A stretch of 6,449 nucleotides of DNA, from assembly GCA_937897535.1 (NCBI GenBank), contig CALCQB010000056.1, positions 1 to 6,449 of the forward strand, read 5' to 3'. The DNA comes from an uncultured Novosphingobium sp. (GTDB lineage Bacteria > Pseudomonadota > Alphaproteobacteria > Sphingomonadales > Sphingomonadaceae). Below, piece by piece: positions 1 to 6,264 of the stretch (its first letter is position 1; each line of letters starts with the position of its first letter). The notes beneath the pieces were generated by a model, which saw only the letters and a program-made list of their open reading frames with translations, searched no databases and was not told where the DNA came from. The translations under genes were made by a program, and so were the position numbers.

Positions 1-1
1 G

Positions 2-688
2 GCTGCCGCCAACCTGATCTTCGGCAATCCCGCGACCGTGCTGGTCGGTGATTTCCTGTTCACCCGCAGTTTTGAACTGATGGTCGAGGATGGCAGCCTG
101 AAGGTCCTCAAGATCCTCTCCGGCGCGAGCTCGGTGATCAGCGAAGGCGAGGTCGATCAGCTCACCGCCGCGCGCCAGATCGAGACCAGCGAGGAGCGCT
201 ACCTCTCGATCATCGGCGCCAAGACCGCCGCGCTGTTCGCTGCCGCAACCCGGATCGCCGCTGTGGTCGCCGAAAAGGGCGAGGCCGAGGAACGCGCGCT
301 CGACGATTACGGCCGCAACCTCGGCATCGCCTTCCAACTGGTCGACGATGCAATGGATTACGATTCGGACAGTGCCGAAATGGGCAAGGGCCGCGGCGAC
401 GATTTCCGCGAGGGCAAGATGACCCTGCCGGTGATCCTCGCTTATGCCCGTGGCAGCGCCGAGGAACGGACTTTCTGGAAGGCAGCGATCCAGGGCCACC
501 GCACCTCCGACGCTGACCTGGCCCACGCGATTGAACTGATTGCCCGCCATGATGCCGTCAGCGAAACCCGCGAACGCGCCCGGCATTTTGCCCAGCGCGC
601 GATCAACGCCATCGCGGTGTTTCCGCCCAGCGAGGCCCGCGCGGCGATGACCGAAGCGGCCGAATTTGCAGTAGCCCGGCGGAGCTGA
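2..688 (+). CDS. ispB: Long-chain polyprenyl diphosphate synthase, 5'-truncated (IspB/DdsA family)
   Basis: This cytosolic trans-prenyltransferase adds isopentenyl diphosphate units to an allylic primer to build the ubiquinone side chain. The reading frame is open from base 2, so the GTG at 38 is an internal valine, not the start; roughly the first 90-100 residues, including the first Asp-rich motif (FARM), lie outside the window. The visible part has the family blocks in order: FGNPATVLVGDFLFTRSF near the start, the segment around IGAKTAALFAAA, the second Asp-rich motif (SARM) as LVDDAMDYD with DDxxD at bases 344-358 (Mg-diphosphate binding), and GDDFREGKMTLP at 395-430. It resembles E. coli IspB from memory throughout. 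Sphingomonads normally make ubiquinone-10, so the product may be decaprenyl rather than octaprenyl diphosphate; chain length cannot be read from this part. Family is secure, exact product length is inference. Confidence 0.93.
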   Translation, partial: AAANLIFGNPATVLVGDFLFTRSFELMVEDGSLKVLKILSGASSVISEGEVDQLTAARQIETSEERYLSIIGAKTAALFAAATRIAAVVAEKGEAEERALDDYGRNLGIAFQLVDDAMDYDSDSAEMGKGRGDDFREGKMTLPVILAYARGSAEERTFWKAAIQGHRTSDADLAHAIELIARHDAVSETRERARHFAQRAINAIAVFPPSEARAAMTEAAEFAVARRS

Positions 689-757
689 ACAGCTCACCGC
701 TGACGGCCCACACCTCACCGATCTCCGCCCCGTCCGTGCGGCGAGTTGCGAGCTGTT
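688..757 (+). terminator. Long-range 8-bp inverted repeat after the prenyl synthase (weak terminator candidate)
   Basis: AACAGCTC (688-695, overlapping the last base of the stop codon) and GAGCTGTT (750-757) are perfect inverse complements, and the right arm is followed by two more T residues. The 54-nt loop is long for an intrinsic terminator, and chance pairing is possible. No better terminator is visible between the prenyl synthase and sciP. Confidence 0.2.
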
Positions 758-774
758 TTCACTCCATTTTAACC
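758..774 (+). promoter_or_regulatory. Candidate CtrA-binding box upstream of sciP
   Basis: The sequence reads TTCA-N7-TTAACC (TTCA at 758-761, TTAA at 769-772, CC at 773-774). The known CtrA consensus is TTAA-N7-TTAA, often with CC after the second half, so seven of eight half-site bases match and the spacing is exact. It lies 75 nt upstream of the sciP start codon in an otherwise GC-rich interval. CtrA activation of sciP is established in Caulobacter; binding here is inference. I see no convincing -10 element downstream. Confidence 0.45.
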
Positions 775-775
775 A

Positions 776-830
776 CCCAAGCCCGACTGTCCTCGTGCTT
801 GGGGGCCCAACCTGACCTGTCAAAAGGTCA
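776..830 (+). other. Two stem-loops in the sciP upstream region
   Basis: Stem 1 pairs CCCAAGC (776-782) with GCTTGGG (797-803) over a 14-nt loop. Stem 2 pairs TGACCT (813-818) with AGGTCA (825-830) over a 6-nt loop. The right arm of stem 1 could instead fold back on CCCAA at 806-810, so stem 1 has a competing partner. A short direct repeat CTGTCA occurs at 817-822 and 831-836. Whether these lie in the transcript is unknown, since the start site is not defined; they could equally be protein-binding palindromes. Confidence 0.35.
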
Positions 831-837
831 CTGTCAC

Positions 838-842
838 AAGGG
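838..842 (+). promoter_or_regulatory. Ribosome binding site of sciP
   Basis: AAGGG ends 7 nt before the ATG at 850. It supports this ATG over the upstream in-frame codon at 736, which would add 38 residues with no resemblance to the family. Confidence 0.55.
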
Positions 843-849
843 CCGTAAA

Positions 850-1173
850 ATGATCGAATATCACAACTCCCGTCCGCTCCGGATCATCGGGCCGATGCGT
901 GAAGTCTTGACCCGGGACAACCTCCCGCCGCGCGATACCACGCGCTGGGTGGCAAGCCGCAAGGCGCAGGTGGTTGCCGCCGTCGAAGGCGGGCTGATCA
1001 CCATAGAAGAGGCGATGGCGCGCTACGACCTCAGCCTGGAGGAATTCTATTCCTGGCAGCGGGCGATGGACCGCGGCGGCGTTTCCGGCCTCAGGGTTGC
1101 AGCCGCCCAGCGCGGCCGGGCCGAACGCCATCACCACGCCGCCTCGCGGGTGCTGTCGTTGGTCACGCACTGA
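850..1173 (+). CDS. sciP: SciP/DUF1153 family transcriptional regulator (CtrA inhibitor)
   Basis: SciP is a small cytosolic helix-turn-helix protein that in Caulobacter binds the master regulator CtrA at promoters and blocks recruitment of RNA polymerase, shutting down CtrA-dependent genes in G1. The 107-residue product starts MIEYHNSRPLRIIGP and carries the family core: NLPPRDTTRW (24-33), SRKAQVVAAVEGGLI (36-50), and the HTH part with EEAMARYDLSLEEFYSWQRA (53-72). Everything from about residue 8 to 82 fits the family. After GLRV the usual short tail (in relatives recalled as TRIQHYR-like) is replaced by AAAQRGR and a basic, His-rich stretch to residue 107, making it somewhat longer than the usual 90-95 residues. 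The ATG at 850 has a reasonable Shine-Dalgarno and matches the family N-terminus. It stands alone between two unrelated genes, with a candidate CtrA box upstream. It could be a diverged paralogue rather than the principal SciP. Confidence 0.85.
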   Translation: MIEYHNSRPLRIIGPMREVLTRDNLPPRDTTRWVASRKAQVVAAVEGGLITIEEAMARYDLSLEEFYSWQRAMDRGGVSGLRVAAAQRGRAERHHHAASRVLSLVTH

Positions 1174-1194
1174 CCGCTTCGGATGCCCTCTTGT

Positions 1195-1249
1195 CCCGTG
1201 CGCGCTGACGCCATCCACTGCCCCCGAGACGGTTGGCAGCGCGCGCGGG
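1195..1249 (+). terminator. Strong GC-rich stem between sciP and the aldo/keto reductase gene
   Basis: CCCGTGCGCGCTG (1195-1207) pairs with CAGCGCGCGCGGG (1237-1249) along 13 positions with one G-T wobble, enclosing a 29-nt loop. It starts 21 nt after the sciP stop codon. There is no T tract after it, so it is not a classical intrinsic terminator, but such stems are common as transcript ends in GC-rich genomes. Confidence 0.4.
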
Positions 1250-1265
1250 GCTTGACCATGCGGCC

Positions 1266-1295
1266 TTGAACCGGCAACCCCGTTGCAATCGAATA
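1266..1295 (+). promoter_or_regulatory. Weak promoter candidate for the aldo/keto reductase gene
   Basis: TTGAAC (1266-1271) is followed after 18 nt by CGAATA (1290-1295), a poor -10. The spacing is acceptable but the -10 match is weak. The interval also contains a tight inverted repeat GCAAC-ccc-GTTGC (1274-1286) between the two boxes, which could be an operator. Confidence 0.25.
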
Positions 1296-1306
1296 CCGAT
1301 CGAACC

Positions 1307-1312
1307 GGGGAG
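1307..1312 (+). promoter_or_regulatory. Ribosome binding site of the aldo/keto reductase
   Basis: GGGGAG ends 9 nt before the ATG at 1322. It selects that ATG over the in-frame upstream codon at 1283, which would place the ribosome site inside the coding region. Confidence 0.6.
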
Positions 1313-1321
1313 AATATCTGC

Positions 1322-2338
1322 ATGCAACGCCGCCGCCTGGGCAAAAGCGCCATCGTCGTGTCCGACATCTGCATGGGCACCATGACCTTTGGCAGTCAGA
1401 CCGATGAAGCCGAGGCGCTGCGGATCCTCGACGAGTGCTTCGATGCCGGGATCGATTTCTACGACACCGCCGAAGGCTATCCGGTGCCGCCCGATGCCAA
1501 ATGGGTCGGCCGGACCGAGGAAATCGTCGGCAAATGGCTCAAGACCAAGCCGCGCGACGCGATCATTCTCGCCACCAAGGTGTCGGGACCCAGCCACGTC
1601 TGGTTCAAGTCGCCGCTGCGTTCGGGCATGACCGCGCTTGACCGCCGCAATATCATGACCGCAGTCGACGCAAGCCTGACCAAGCTCGGCACCGATTACA
1701 TTGATCTCTACCAGACCCACTGGCCCGATCACGACCTACCCTATGACGAGACGATGGAAGTGCTCGACGAGCTGGTCCAGCTCGGCAAGGTGCGGATCAC
1801 CGGCTGCTCGAATGAGACCAGCTGGGGGCTGATGAAGTCGATCGCCGCGTCGGAAAAGCTCGGCGGGGTGCGCTATCAGACGATCCAGAACAATTTTAGC
1901 CTCAACAACCGCCGGTTCGAGGACGAGCTGGCGCAGGTCTGCCGGATGGAGGGGGTCAGCCTGATCCCCTATTCGCCGATCGCGGGCGGGGTGCTGGCTG
2001 GCAAGTACAATGGCGGCGCGCGGCCCGAAGGTGCGCGGTTCAGCCGCTATCTCGCGATGGAAGGCCGCCAGGCGGCGATGGGCCGTCGGTTCGTCAACGA
2101 TGCCTCGCTGGCCTCGACCGAACGCTTCATGGCCATCGCCGCCGAAGCCGGGATGAGCCCGGTGACCCTCGCCGTGGCCTGGTCGAAGCAGCACGATTTC
2201 GTCGCCTCGACCATCGTCGGCGTGAGCCGGCAGGATCAGGTTGCCGAGATTCTGGCGGCGGCCGATCTGGTGCTGTCTGACGATGTGATGAAGGCGATCG
2301 ACAAGGTCAGCCGCGAGATCAAGTACCCGATGGGGTGA
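1322..2338 (+). CDS. NADPH-dependent aldo/keto reductase, Tas-like
   Basis: This is a cytosolic (beta/alpha)8-barrel oxidoreductase that reduces aldehydes or ketones with NADPH. The 338-residue product starts MQRRRLGKSAIVVSDICMG, the usual beginning of the family, followed by GTMTFG. The catalytic tetrad is complete: Asp48 and Tyr53 in DFYDTAEGYPVPP, Lys86 in ILATKVSGP, His133 in YQTHWPDHD. The YPVPP and ATKVSGPS blocks resemble E. coli Tas, so the Tas-like branch is the best fit. Later come GCSNETSWG, the cofactor-contacting IPYSPIAGGVLAGKY, and STIVGVSRQDQVAEIL near the C-terminus. Length is normal for the family and no key residue is missing. The substrate cannot be inferred. Neighbours are unrelated in function, and it is separated from sciP by a strong stem, so it is probably transcribed from its own promoter. 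Confidence 0.93.
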   Translation: MQRRRLGKSAIVVSDICMGTMTFGSQTDEAEALRILDECFDAGIDFYDTAEGYPVPPDAKWVGRTEEIVGKWLKTKPRDAIILATKVSGPSHVWFKSPLRSGMTALDRRNIMTAVDASLTKLGTDYIDLYQTHWPDHDLPYDETMEVLDELVQLGKVRITGCSNETSWGLMKSIAASEKLGGVRYQTIQNNFSLNNRRFEDELAQVCRMEGVSLIPYSPIAGGVLAGKYNGGARPEGARFSRYLAMEGRQAAMGRRFVNDASLASTERFMAIAAEAGMSPVTLAVAWSKQHDFVASTIVGVSRQDQVAEILAAADLVLSDDVMKAIDKVSREIKYPMG

Positions 2339-2386
2339 GCGTCAACTTGCTGCAACTCAGCGCGAAATTGCTTCGGCTTGTCGTTT

Positions 2387-2412
2387 GGCGCTCGCCGGAC
2401 CGGGGCGCTCGC
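2387..2412 (+). repeat. 9-bp direct repeat upstream of mlaA
   Basis: GGCGCTCGC occurs at 2387-2395 and again at 2404-2412, 17 bp apart start to start. It lies in the 112-nt gap between the aldo/keto reductase and mlaA. No clear promoter is visible in this gap. The repeat may be chance in GC-rich DNA. Confidence 0.3.
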
Positions 2413-2440
2413 AGCAGCTTGGGTTGTAGACAGGGGCGCA

Positions 2441-2445
2441 GGAGG
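2441..2445 (+). promoter_or_regulatory. Ribosome binding site deciding the mlaA TTG start
   Basis: GGAGG ends 5 nt before the TTG at 2451. An in-frame stop (TAG at 2427-2429) lies just upstream and there is no in-frame ATG or GTG between it and the conserved domain's start region, so the TTG at 2451 is the best initiation codon; a second TTG at 2460 is less well spaced. Confidence 0.55.
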
Positions 2446-2450
2446 TTTGG

Positions 2451-3401
2451 TTGGGTGGTTTGACTGGCGCCGCAGCGCTGGCCTTGTTTGCGACACAGGC
2501 CGACCCCGCGGCTTTGCCTGCGCCGGACACTCAGCCGGTAGAGGCGGCTCCGGTCGCAAGCGAACCAGTGGCGGCCAGCCCTGCTGCCGAGGTTTTGCCG
2601 TCGCCACCTGCGCCGACGCCAACTGCTCCCGAACCGGGCACAATCGTGGTCACCGCCCGGGTGAAGAGCGATCCCCTGCAAAGCGCCAACGCCGCGTCTT
2701 TCCAACTCACCCAGGATCTCGACTCAGCGTTGGTTGGGCCTATCGCCGAGGTCTATGAAACCCTGCCCAAACCGGCGCGCGCGGGGCTGCACAATTTCAT
2801 CCGTAACATTGGCTCGCCGATCGTGTTCATCAATGATCTGTTGCAGCTGCGGCCAAAGCGCGCGGTGCGGACGCTCGGGCGGTTCATGATCAACACGACG
2901 CTGGGGCTGGGCGGATTTGTCGATGTGGCCAAGAACAAGCCATTCAACATTCCCTACCATCCCAACGGCTTTGCCAACACGCTCGGCTATTATGGGGTCA
3001 AGCCCGGTCCCTATCTCTATCTGCCGCTGATCGGGCCGACTGCCTTGCGCGATGTGCTGGGCGGGGCGGTCGATGGGCTGATCCTGCCCTATGGGATCGG
3101 CGCGCCGTTCAACAAGCTTTACTACACGCTGCCCAATGGCGTGATCCGCTCGCTCGACCGGCGGGTCGAAATCGACTGCCAGATCGAATGGATTCGAAAT
3201 TCCGGCGATCCCTACGCGGCGGCGCGGACGGTATATCTCAACAAGCGCCAGGCGGAGATCGATGCGCTGCACGCCAAGGGCAATGGTCCCGACGGCAAGG
3301 TCCGGTGCGAAGCAGCGCCGGAAGCAGCGCCTGCCCCTGCGCCTCCGCCTCCGCCTGCTGGGACCGAGCCTGCGCCCGCACCGCCCCTACCTTCCAACTG
3401 A
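2451..3401 (+). CDS. mlaA: MlaA/VacJ family outer-membrane phospholipid transport protein
   Basis: MlaA is the outer-membrane component of the Mla system, which removes mislocalised phospholipids from the outer leaflet and hands them to periplasmic MlaC. The 316-residue product has a short hydrophobic N-terminus (residues 4-16), an Ala/Pro-rich linker (17-62), the segment IVVTAR (65-70), the MlaA domain (about 73-275) and a Pro/Ala-rich tail (288-316). Diagnostic domain blocks are FIRNIGSPIVFINDLLQL, RFMINTTLGLGGFVDVA, NGFANTLGYYGVKPGPYLYL and PLIGPTALRD. Oddities: the start is TTG, the N-terminus has no basic n-region, and there is no Cys before residue 243, so no lipobox; E. coli MlaA is a lipoprotein. 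Cleavage by signal peptidase I near ATQA-DP is possible. The N-terminus could be mis-set if there is a frameshift upstream. hrpB follows after 25 nt. Family assignment is firm; lack of lipidation is inferred from sequence. Confidence 0.9.
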   Translation: MGGLTGAAALALFATQADPAALPAPDTQPVEAAPVASEPVAASPAAEVLPSPPAPTPTAPEPGTIVVTARVKSDPLQSANAASFQLTQDLDSALVGPIAEVYETLPKPARAGLHNFIRNIGSPIVFINDLLQLRPKRAVRTLGRFMINTTLGLGGFVDVAKNKPFNIPYHPNGFANTLGYYGVKPGPYLYLPLIGPTALRDVLGGAVDGLILPYGIGAPFNKLYYTLPNGVIRSLDRRVEIDCQIEWIRNSGDPYAAARTVYLNKRQAEIDALHAKGNGPDGKVRCEAAPEAAPAPAPPPPPAGTEPAPAPPLPSN

Positions 3402-3415
3402 TCGGCACAGGCTCT

Positions 3416-3421
3416 AAGGGG
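3416..3421 (+). promoter_or_regulatory. Ribosome binding site deciding the hrpB GTG start
   Basis: AAGGGG sits directly against the GTG at 3421 but 5 nt before the in-frame GTG at 3427. The spacing favours 3427, giving a product that begins MNPLPIHAVLPDLL. Confidence 0.5.
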
Positions 3422-3426
3422 TGGGG

Positions 3427-5865
3427 GTGAACCCGCTCCCGATCCACGCCGTGCTGCCCGATCTGCTCGCCGCCTTGCGGGCGGGATCTGGTGCGGTACT
3501 GATCGCGCCGCCGGGAGCGGGCAAGACCACCTCGGTTGCGACCGCCTTGTTGTCCGAGCCGTGGTGCAGCGGCAACGTGATCCTGCTTTCGCCGCGCCGG
3601 GTCGCGGCGCGGGCGGCGGCCGAACGAATGGCCGAATTGCTGGGCGAGAAACCCGGCGAAACGGTGGGCTACCTGACCCGGCTCGACAGCAAGCGCAGCG
3701 GAAAGACCCGGGTGCTGGTGATGACCGAGGCGATCTTCGTCTCGACCGTGCTCGGCGATCCCGAATTGGCCGGCACCTCGGCGGTATTGTTCGACGAGGC
3801 GCACGAGCGTCATCTCGACAGCGATCTGGGCCTCGCACTGGCAATCGAGAGCCAGGCGGTGCTGCGACCCGATCTGCGCCTGGTGGTGATGAGCGCGACG
3901 ATTGACGGCGCGCGCTTTGCCGGGCTGCTGGGCGATGCGCCGGTGATCGAGAGCGCGGGCAAGGCTCATCCGCTGACGCTGAAGTGGCTTGGTTCGCGGC
4001 CTGAACTGCGGATCGAGGATGCGATGACCAGCGCGGTACTGACGGCCTGGCGCGAGGAGGCGGGCGACGTGCTCGCCTTCCTCCCCGGTGTGGGCGAGAT
4101 TGAGCGGGTCCGCGAACGGCTGGCGGAGAAACTGCCCGGCGCGTTGGTGTTGCCGCTGCACGGGCAATGCGAGCCGCAGGCCCAGCGCGCGGCGATCAGG
4201 CGTCATCCGGAAGGGCGGCGACGGATCGTGCTGGCGACCGCAATCGCCGAAACTTCGCTGACGCTCGACGGGGTCTCGGTCGTGGTCGATGCCGGGCTTT
4301 CTCGCCGGGCCGAGTTCGACAAGGCCGCAGGGGTGACCCGGCTGGTCACGCATCGCGCATCGCAGGCCGCCGCGGCCCAGCGCGCGGGCCGGGCCGCGCG
4401 GCAGGGGCCGGGAGTGGCTTACCGCTTGTGGGAAGAAGCCGCGCACAATGGCCGTGCAGCATTCGACCCACCCGAGATGCTGACTTCGGACCTTGCTCCG
4501 CTGCTGCTCAGTCTGGCGCAATGGGGCGCGGCGGAGCCGGAGAAGCTGGCGTGGATCGATCCGCCGCCACCCGCAGCATTGGCCGCAGCAACGGCAACAT
4601 TACAAGCGCTTACCGCACTTGATGTTGCAGGCCGGATCACACCGCATGGCCGCAACATGGCGGCGCTGCCGATGGCGCCGCAGCTTGCGCACATGCTGCT
4701 CTATGCTGCGCAGCATGGCGCGGCGCGGGATGCAGCATTGTTGGCTTTGCTGTTGCAGGAACGCGGGCTGGGTGGACGGGGCGAGGATCTCGCTGCCCGG
4801 CTCGAGCGGTGGAAGCAGGATCGCGGAGCGCGGGCCGAGGCTTCGCGCAAGCTGGCCGGCAACTGGCAGAAGCGCGCGGCTGAATTGGCGGGCAAAGGCA
4901 AGGGCGAAGCGCCGCCGCTTGGTGTGCTCCTCGCCGAAGCCTACCCGGCCAACATCGCTCGCCGCCGCGATGCCACCAGCGAGGTCTGGTTGACCGCTGG
5001 TGGCCGCGGGCTCCGGCTCGACCCCGCTTCGTCATTGGCCCGCGCGGAATGGCTGGCGGTGGGCGAGGCCCAGGGCGAGGCCAAAGGCGCGCGGATCACC
5101 GGAGGGATCGCGCTGAGCGAAACCGAAGTAAGCCGCTGGCTGGCGCACCGGATCGAACGGCGCAGCACCCTACGCTGGATCGAGGGCGAGGGCCGGGTCG
5201 AGGCCCTGCTCGAAGCGCGGCTGGGGGCGATCACGATCAGCCGCGGGTCGGATCCGGCCCCCGATCCCGACGCTATTCGTTCGTTCCTGCTTGGCAAGGT
5301 TGCGGCCGAGGGGATTGCGCTGTTGCCGTTATCCAAGGCCAGCCAGGCGCTGCTGCGGCGCGCACGGTTTGCCGGGATCGCTGCGTTGTCGGACTCAGCT
5401 TTGCTGGCTGATGCGGCCGACTGGCTTGGTCCGCTGCTGGGACGCCGGCTCGACCAGCTCGATCCGGCCAGACTGCACGATGCGCTGCGATCCCGGCTCG
5501 ACTATGCCGCGCAGCAGACGCTGGAGCGGTTGGTTCCCGCGCAGTTCACCAGCCCGGCGGGGACCAGCCACGCGATTGACTATGACGACCCCGGCGGGCC
5601 CTCGGTCGAGCTTCGGGTCCAGGCGCTGTTTGGGCTCGACTGCCAGCCCAGCTTCGGCCAGCCGCCCCAGCCGCTGCTGCTCAAGCTGACCGATCCGGGT
5701 GGAAAGCCGCTCCAGACCACGCGCGATCTCCCCGCGTTCTGGCGCGGGTCGTGGCGCGATGTGGTGAAGGACACCAAGGGCCGTTACCCCAAGCACCGCT
5801 GGCCGGATCAGCCGTGGACCGAGGTGGCGAGCCTCAAGACCAAGAACGCATTCAACCGCACTTGA
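3427..5865 (+). CDS. hrpB: ATP-dependent DEAH-box helicase HrpB
   Basis: HrpB is a cytosolic superfamily 2 DEAH/RHA helicase, presumed to act on RNA; its physiological role in most bacteria is poorly defined. From the GTG at 3427 the product is 812 residues, near the roughly 800 usual for the family. Motifs in order: Walker A APPGAGKTTS (27-36), TEAIF (100-104), Walker B DEAH (123-126), SAT (156-158), motif V IVLATAIAETSL (267-278), motif VI QRAGRAAR (318-325). The HrpB-specific C-terminal domain is present, with AFWRGSWRDV (770-779) and GRYPKHRWPDQPW (785-797). These C-terminal blocks distinguish it from HrpA. All catalytic motifs are intact and no frameshift is seen. It lies 25 nt downstream of mlaA, with no terminator between, and 31 nt upstream of the complex I subunit, so co-transcription is likely though the functions look unrelated. 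Confidence 0.95.
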   Translation: MNPLPIHAVLPDLLAALRAGSGAVLIAPPGAGKTTSVATALLSEPWCSGNVILLSPRRVAARAAAERMAELLGEKPGETVGYLTRLDSKRSGKTRVLVMTEAIFVSTVLGDPELAGTSAVLFDEAHERHLDSDLGLALAIESQAVLRPDLRLVVMSATIDGARFAGLLGDAPVIESAGKAHPLTLKWLGSRPELRIEDAMTSAVLTAWREEAGDVLAFLPGVGEIERVRERLAEKLPGALVLPLHGQCEPQAQRAAIRRHPEGRRRIVLATAIAETSLTLDGVSVVVDAGLSRRAEFDKAAGVTRLVTHRASQAAAAQRAGRAARQGPGVAYRLWEEAAHNGRAAFDPPEMLTSDLAPLLLSLAQWGAAEPEKLAWIDPPPPAALAAATATLQALTALDVAGRITPHGRNMAALPMAPQLAHMLLYAAQHGAARDAALLALLLQERGLGGRGEDLAARLERWKQDRGARAEASRKLAGNWQKRAAELAGKGKGEAPPLGVLLAEAYPANIARRRDATSEVWLTAGGRGLRLDPASSLARAEWLAVGEAQGEAKGARITGGIALSETEVSRWLAHRIERRSTLRWIEGEGRVEALLEARLGAITISRGSDPAPDPDAIRSFLLGKVAAEGIALLPLSKASQALLRRARFAGIAALSDSALLADAADWLGPLLGRRLDQLDPARLHDALRSRLDYAAQQTLERLVPAQFTSPAGTSHAIDYDDPGGPSVELRVQALFGLDCQPSFGQPPQPLLLKLTDPGGKPLQTTRDLPAFWRGSWRDVVKDTKGRYPKHRWPDQPWTEVASLKTKNAFNRT

Positions 5866-5896
5866 TTTCCGCCGCGATTCGCCGCAATCGCAGCCT

Positions 5897-6175
5897 ATGC
5901 CCGCACGTATCTTTCAACGCCCCAAGAATGCCATGCAGTCCGGCAAGGCCCGGATCGACGAATGGCTGCTCGAATTCGCTCCGGCTGAGGCGAAGACGCC
6001 CGATCCCGTGATGGGCTGGGCCGGTTCGGGCGACACCCAGAGCCAGGTGACCCTGACCTTCGCCAGCGCCGCCGAAGCGCAAGCCTATGCGGCGAAATGC
6101 GGAATTACCGCAGCGGTCCACGCCACCCCGCCGCGCCGCCTCAAAATTCAGGCCTACGCCGACAATTTTCGCTGA
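5897..6175 (+). CDS. NDUFS4-like complex I accessory subunit (ETC complex I subunit family)
   Basis: This 92-residue protein belongs to the family homologous to mitochondrial NDUFS4 (18 kDa subunit), a small accessory subunit on the peripheral arm of respiratory complex I that in alphaproteobacteria is encoded away from the nuo operon. Recognisable blocks are ARIFQRPKNAMQSGKA (3-18), WLLEFAP (23-29), DPVMGWAGSGDTQSQV (36-51), the middle AEAQAYAAKCGI (58-69) and the terminal YADNFR (87-92). The fold keeps the MGW-x-GS-x-D/T signature. The protein ends at YADNFR, without the longer tail of eukaryotic homologues. The ATG at 5897 matches the family N-terminus, but I see no Shine-Dalgarno sequence before it, so translation may depend on coupling to hrpB, whose stop lies 31 nt upstream. 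Confidence 0.9.
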   Translation: MPARIFQRPKNAMQSGKARIDEWLLEFAPAEAKTPDPVMGWAGSGDTQSQVTLTFASAAEAQAYAAKCGITAAVHATPPRRLKIQAYADNFR

Positions 6176-6189
6176 TTTTAGCGGAGTTA

Positions 6190-6246
6190 GGAAGCGGGCC
6201 CGCTGATTGCCTGGGTCGCGCTGTCGGCAGCCGCAGGCCCGCTTCC
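6190..6246 (+). terminator. 11-bp GC-rich inverted repeat after the complex I subunit gene
   Basis: GGAAGCGGGCC (6190-6200) and GGCCCGCTTCC (6236-6246) are perfect inverse complements around a 35-nt loop, which itself contains GCTG-TCGG-CAGC (6220-6231). The structure begins 14 nt after the stop codon and could end the mlaA-hrpB-complex I transcript. It has no T tract, so a processing signal or a small structured RNA is also possible. Confidence 0.4.
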
Positions 6247-6250
6247 CGGC

Positions 6251-6264
6251 CTTCCCGAGGGAAG
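6251..6264 (+). repeat. Second short inverted repeat before ffs
   Basis: CTTCCC-GA-GGGAAG is an inverted repeat of 6 bp per arm. Its arms share GGAAG/CTTCC with the outer end of the 11-bp repeat upstream (6190-6194 and 6242-6246), so the two elements could exchange partners. The remainder of 6176-6361 contains no supportable gene. Confidence 0.4.

Noticed and set aside
736..849. An N-terminal extension of sciP starting at 736
   Set aside because: The added 38 residues have no family resemblance and would run through the CtrA box and hairpins; ATG 850 has its own Shine-Dalgarno.
1283..1321. A 13-residue longer start for the aldo/keto reductase
   Set aside because: The GGGGAG ribosome site at 1307-1312 lies inside the extension and the family normally begins at the RRLG segment.
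820..1732. Two overlapping minus-strand open frames of 187-189 codons under sciP and the aldo/keto reductase
   Set aside because: They lie antisense to clear genes, show no family features and overlap each other; GC-rich composition explains them.
2378..2758. A 126-codon plus-strand frame overlapping the start of mlaA
   Set aside because: It begins at a TTG without a ribosome site, has Arg/Gly/Trp-rich content and no domain, and overlaps the well-supported MlaA frame.
3238..4521. A 427-codon open frame on the minus strand under the mlaA end and hrpB
   Set aside because: The plus-strand frames encode unmistakable MlaA and HrpB. The minus-strand translation is rich in Arg, His, Gln and Pro without any recognisable motif, as expected of the antisense of GC-rich codons.
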